From NCBI RefSeq assembly GCF_001639725.1, contig NZ_LTAW01000001.1, positions 124,001-188,000 on the forward strand: DNA of 64,000 nucleotides. The letters run 5' to 3'. Below are positions 61,373-64,000 of this stretch, piece after piece. The number at the start of each line of letters is the position of its first letter. Position 1 is the stretch's first letter. Made by a program: the position numbers and the translations under genes. The notes under the pieces are model-generated. The model saw only the letters and a program-made list of their open reading frames with translations, did no database searches and had not been told where the DNA came from. Source of the stretch: Marinomonas atlantica. Lineage in GTDB: Bacteria > Pseudomonadota > Gammaproteobacteria > Pseudomonadales > Marinomonadaceae.

Positions 61373-62464
61373 TTAGTAGCGTGCTAACCAATAGGCATAA
61401 GGCGCCGGTAATACAGAAGACGCTTGTTCTTCCTGTAAAGCTTTCGCTAGTTGGTAGGTGTAGCGCGGGTTAGCAAGATAAGCACGGCCGATCAGTACTT
61501 GATCCAGTTGTCCCTCTACCAGGGCACGTTCGGCGTTTTGTGGTTGATCAAACCCCCACGCAGAGGAAACCGGTAGACCTGTTTCATGACGAACGCGTTC
61601 AGCCACGTTGGCGAGCATAGACGGTCCCCAAGGGATTTTGACGTCGGGAGTTGAAAAGCCTACGCTGACACTCAATAGATCGAGCCCATTGTCTTTTAGT
61701 TGTTGAACTAACCATAGGGATTCTTGCAGTGTTTCTTCGTCATGATTATCGTATTCCAAGACACCAAAGCGTGCGGTTAATGGCAGCTCTTGTGGCCAAA
61801 TAGCGCGAACCGCTTTAAATGTGTCCAATATAAACTTACTGCGACCTTCTTTGTCTCCGCCATACTCATCCGTACGCTGGTTTGCATCGCGATTAAAAAA
61901 AGACTGAGCCAAGTAGCCGTGGGCAAAGTGCAGCTCGAGCCACTCAAAGCCTGCGTCTAAGGCGCGTTGTGCTGCGGCGACAAAATCTTGTGTGACTCGC
62001 TCGATGTCTGCATGGGTCATTTCTTTAGGTGTTTTTGGTAAGTTGGCACCAAAGGCCACTGCCGACGGCGCAATCGTGTCCCAGCCTCGTGGATCATCTT
62101 CAGCAAGATGATCATCACCATCCCATGGGCGGTTTGCGCTGGCTTTGCGACCTGCATGTGCGATTTGAAGACCTGGTACGCTGCCATTTGCTTTAATGGA
62201 CTGGGCGATTTTAGCTAATTTGTAAGCTTGTTCTTCATTCCAAAGACCAAGGCAGTTGGGTGAAATGCGGCCTTCGGGTGAGACGGCTGTAGCTTCAACG
62301 ACAACTAAGCCTGCGCCGCCGCGAGCAAGCTCAGCATAGTGCTGCTGATGCCAATCATTGGCAATGCCGTCTTGATCTGCACTGTATTGGCACATTGGCG
62401 GGATACCAATACGATTTTTTAGGGTAATGTTCTTTAGTTGAAATGGTGTGAATAACTGAGCCAT
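61373..62464 (-). CDS. Old yellow enzyme, YqjM-like NADPH:flavin oxidoreductase
   Basis: A 363-residue TIM-barrel flavoenzyme: MAQLFTPFQLKNITLKNRIG, substrate-side cysteine in PPMCQYSA (C26 region), HAGRKAS, and FAHGYLAQSFFNRDANQRTD. This is the class III (YqjM/xenobiotic reductase) type that reduces activated C=C bonds with NADPH. ATG at 62464 is behind AGAGGAG; a longer frame to 62527 lacks a ribosome site. Substrate unknown; stress response to electrophiles is a family role. Confidence 0.9.
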   Translation of the reverse strand: MAQLFTPFQLKNITLKNRIGIPPMCQYSADQDGIANDWHQQHYAELARGGAGLVVVEATAVSPEGRISPNCLGLWNEEQAYKLAKIAQSIKANGSVPGLQIAHAGRKASANRPWDGDDHLAEDDPRGWDTIAPSAVAFGANLPKTPKEMTHADIERVTQDFVAAAQRALDAGFEWLELHFAHGYLAQSFFNRDANQRTDEYGGDKEGRSKFILDTFKAVRAIWPQELPLTARFGVLEYDNHDEETLQESLWLVQQLKDNGLDLLSVSVGFSTPDVKIPWGPSMLANVAERVRHETGLPVSSAWGFDQPQNAERALVEGQLDQVLIGRAYLANPRYTYQLAKALQEEQASSVLPAPYAYWLARY

Positions 62465-62623
62465 GGTGCGCTCCTCTTGTAATGGAGATAGCTGGCGAAC
62501 GTAGGTTAGCCAGCGAGTATGTGGCACCTATGATAGGGTGTTCTTGTTATTCATAAATTGATGTTTTTGGATAACAGTCATTTAAAATTCGAATATCGTT
62601 AGATGTAAATAAAGGTCAATGTT

Positions 62624-62956
62624 ATGCAAACTTGGATTATTTTATTCGTGGCCATTCTTTCTGAAGTGATTGCTACCTCCGCCTTAAAAGCCAGCGAGGG
62701 GTTCACTAAGTTGGGGCCAAGTGTGCTAGTTGTGGTGGGGTATGTGTTGGCGTTTTACTTTTTGTCGCTAACACTGAAAGTGATGTCAGTTGGCATTGCA
62801 TATGCCATCTGGGCAGGGCTTGGCATTGTTCTAACAGCGATCATTGGATGGTTAATATTCGGCCAGAAGCTCGATGCAGCGGCTCTTGTAGGGATGGGCC
62901 TGATACTATTGGGAGTAATTGTGATTAATTTGTTTTCAAACGCAAGTGGGCATTAA
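62624..62956 (+). CDS. Small multidrug resistance efflux protein, EmrE type
   Basis: A 110-residue protein with four helices, the same length as EmrE, and the essential glutamate E14 ([17 protein letters not shown]). [20 protein letters not shown] matches the EmrE dimer and substrate-path helix. It exports cationic hydrophobic compounds or quaternary amines in exchange for protons. The EmrE-like sequence favours drug/betaine export over the SugE (guanidinium) type. It stands alone, divergent from the OYE gene. Confidence 0.92.
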   Translation: MQTWIILFVAILSEVIATSALKASEGFTKLGPSVLVVVGYVLAFYFLSLTLKVMSVGIAYAIWAGLGIVLTAIIGWLIFGQKLDAAALVGMGLILLGVIVINLFSNASGH

Positions 62957-63035
62957 TTCGTCGCAAACAGGATAGTGATTTGACCGACCTCAGCGTAATT
63001 TGCCCTAAGTCAATTTGGCATATTAGAGGTATTCT

Positions 63036-63425
63036 ATGTTTAGCTTATTAAGCAAATATCAATGCGCAAAAGAATTGGGTTTACCCATTGCTGCATTTAT
63101 CGCATTACTGCTATTTAGTGCAGTTTTTACTTATTTTTGCCCTGAAAGTGGCTGGTCTACTTTCTTTGCCATTTTACCGCTTATCCCTGCTATTTGGGCG
63201 GTTCGCACTACCGTTCGCTTAGTTAAGCAAATGGAAACGAAGTTACAAGAACAGCAGCTTGTTAACTTTGCCACCAGCTTTGTTGTGGTTGGCTTGGTGA
63301 CGTTCACTTACGGCTTCTTGTCGTGCTTTGCAGATTACCCAAGCTTGCCGCTGATCCTCGTTGCGCCTTTGATGGTTGCTGTATGGGTGGTAATGGATCT
63401 GCTAGCAAAGCGTCGTAACAAGTAA
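63036..63425 (+). CDS. Small membrane protein of unknown function
   Basis: A 129-residue protein with four hydrophobic segments (about residues 18-34, 44-56, 77-95, 101-120). No family recognised. TAGAGG precedes the ATG, and the reading frame is intact. It lies between the SMR pump and the EamA permease. Confidence 0.5.
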   Translation: MFSLLSKYQCAKELGLPIAAFIALLLFSAVFTYFCPESGWSTFFAILPLIPAIWAVRTTVRLVKQMETKLQEQQLVNFATSFVVVGLVTFTYGFLSCFADYPSLPLILVAPLMVAVWVVMDLLAKRRNK

Positions 63426-63498
63426 CTCGTTCGGTCCCACTTTTCTTATGGCTGTAAAGCCATGTTTTTCCAGCCAAATTGCATTCCTCCCGGACAAT

Positions 63499-63535
63499 AG
63501 AACAATCTGATATTTTGTAATAATCAGGTTGTTCT
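63499..63535. terminator. Hairpin between small membrane protein and EamA gene
   Basis: AGAACAATCTGAT pairs with ATCAGGTTGTTCT with one G-T pair, loop of 11. No strong T run; may act on either strand. Confidence 0.5.
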
Positions 63536-63582
63536 TCCACAACACTTGTAGCAAAGTAATGGCTTTATTAAGGACGATTAAA

Positions 63583-64000
63583 ATGGCCAGCTTGTTCAGT
63601 TTGTTTGCCCTCGCTGCATTGTGGGGAAGCTCTTTCCTGTTTATGCGTATCGCCGCATTACCTATGGGGCCCGCTTTGATGATCGAAGCGCGTGTTGGAT
63701 TAGCGGCTGTGACTTTGTTGATTGTTGCCATTATTCTGCGCAAACGTTTATCGTTCCTTTCTCATGTTAAGCATTATTTTATTCTCGGCCTGTTCAGCAC
63801 AGCTTTGCCATTCATCTTGATTGCTTACGCTGCGCAAACATTAAACGCTTCGACACTTTCTATTTTGAACTCAACCGCACCAATATGGGGGGCCCTGATT
63901 GGTGCTTTTTGGGGGAAGATCCCGTTAACTCGTAAAGTCCTACTTGGGTTAGCGCTGGGGGTATTAGGGGTCAGTGTGTTGGTTGGAAAAGAAGCGCGAT
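63583..64000 (+). CDS. EamA-family permease, partial (cut by window edge)
   Basis: The first 139 codons of a DMT-superfamily permease. MASLFSLFALAALWGSSFLF then MRIAALPMGPALMIEARVGL and LNASTLSILNSTAPIWGALIG are EamA-repeat patterns, with about five helices so far. AAGGACG precedes the ATG at 63583. The frame remains open at the end of the window. It is a different gene from the EamA permease at 33.4 kb. Confidence 0.85.
   Translation, partial: MASLFSLFALAALWGSSFLFMRIAALPMGPALMIEARVGLAAVTLLIVAIILRKRLSFLSHVKHYFILGLFSTALPFILIAYAAQTLNASTLSILNSTAPIWGALIGAFWGKIPLTRKVLLGLALGVLGVSVLVGKEAR

Overview
The window looks like chromosomal DNA of a marine gammaproteobacterium, most like Marinomonas or a relative in Oceanospirillales. 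The grounds are indirect: a long enterobacterial/Vibrio-type IlvC with divergent IlvY, choline-sulfate and polyamine use, a Na+-type alanine/glycine symporter, a TctCBA importer, a complete urea ABC importer plus urease, and moderate GC. No rRNA or tRNA gene, CRISPR array, prophage or insertion sequence is visible. The window starts inside ilvY and ends inside an EamA-type permease gene.

1-9 kb: ilvY (partial)/ilvC, a ModF-like double ABC ATPase, then a polyamine block (TetR, PuuB-like oxidase, PuuA-like ligase) and an AGCS symporter. 9-16 kb: a secreted two-propeller phytase divergent from a membrane protein/AraC-regulator pair, with a good Pho box in front of each side, then an NhaP2-type antiporter and a small flavin-binding protein. 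16-21 kb: choline-sulfatase betC and choline-binding protein choX with their LysR regulator, and a MocR regulator. 21-26 kb: a DUF2753-like gene behind a Fur-like box, two secreted proteins (class C serine hydrolase, DUF3237), a LuxR regulator and a small membrane protein. 26-32 kb: a CitA/CitB-type two-component system divergent from tctC-tctB-tctA. 32-34 kb: a second MocR regulator divergent from an EamA permease.

34-37.5 kb: a methionine aminopeptidase coupled to a ParD-like ribbon-helix-helix gene whose start codon sits in a 17-bp perfect inverted repeat; a COG0523 metal-chaperone GTPase behind a near-consensus Zur box; a small ribbon-helix-helix gene; and a PhnA/YjdM zinc-ribbon gene. 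37.5-49 kb: a continuous urea module, urtABCDE-ureDABCEFG-ureJ. 49-53.6 kb: a 1159-residue protein that joins an NCS1-like transporter, a cysteine-rich linker, a histidine kinase and a receiver, followed at an overlap by a LuxR-type response regulator. It is the strongest candidate here for a poorly described sensory system, possibly sensing urea or a nucleobase-like nitrogen source.

53.6-56 kb: a relic copy of the phnA 3' end and terminator, a GyrI-like protein, a LysR regulator, a carboxymuconolactone decarboxylase/monooxygenase fusion and a ParE-toxin remnant. 56-60.3 kb: an arsenic operon arsR-arsP-trx-gapdh-arsJ, interrupted by three GC-rich hairpin repeats between gapdh and arsJ. 60.3-64 kb: a LysR regulator, an old-yellow-enzyme reductase, an EmrE-type SMR pump, a small membrane protein and the partial EamA permease.

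Coordinates of starts were adjusted where a Shine-Dalgarno site, signal peptide or family N-terminus favoured an internal start. Domain names come from recognising motifs by eye, without database searches.
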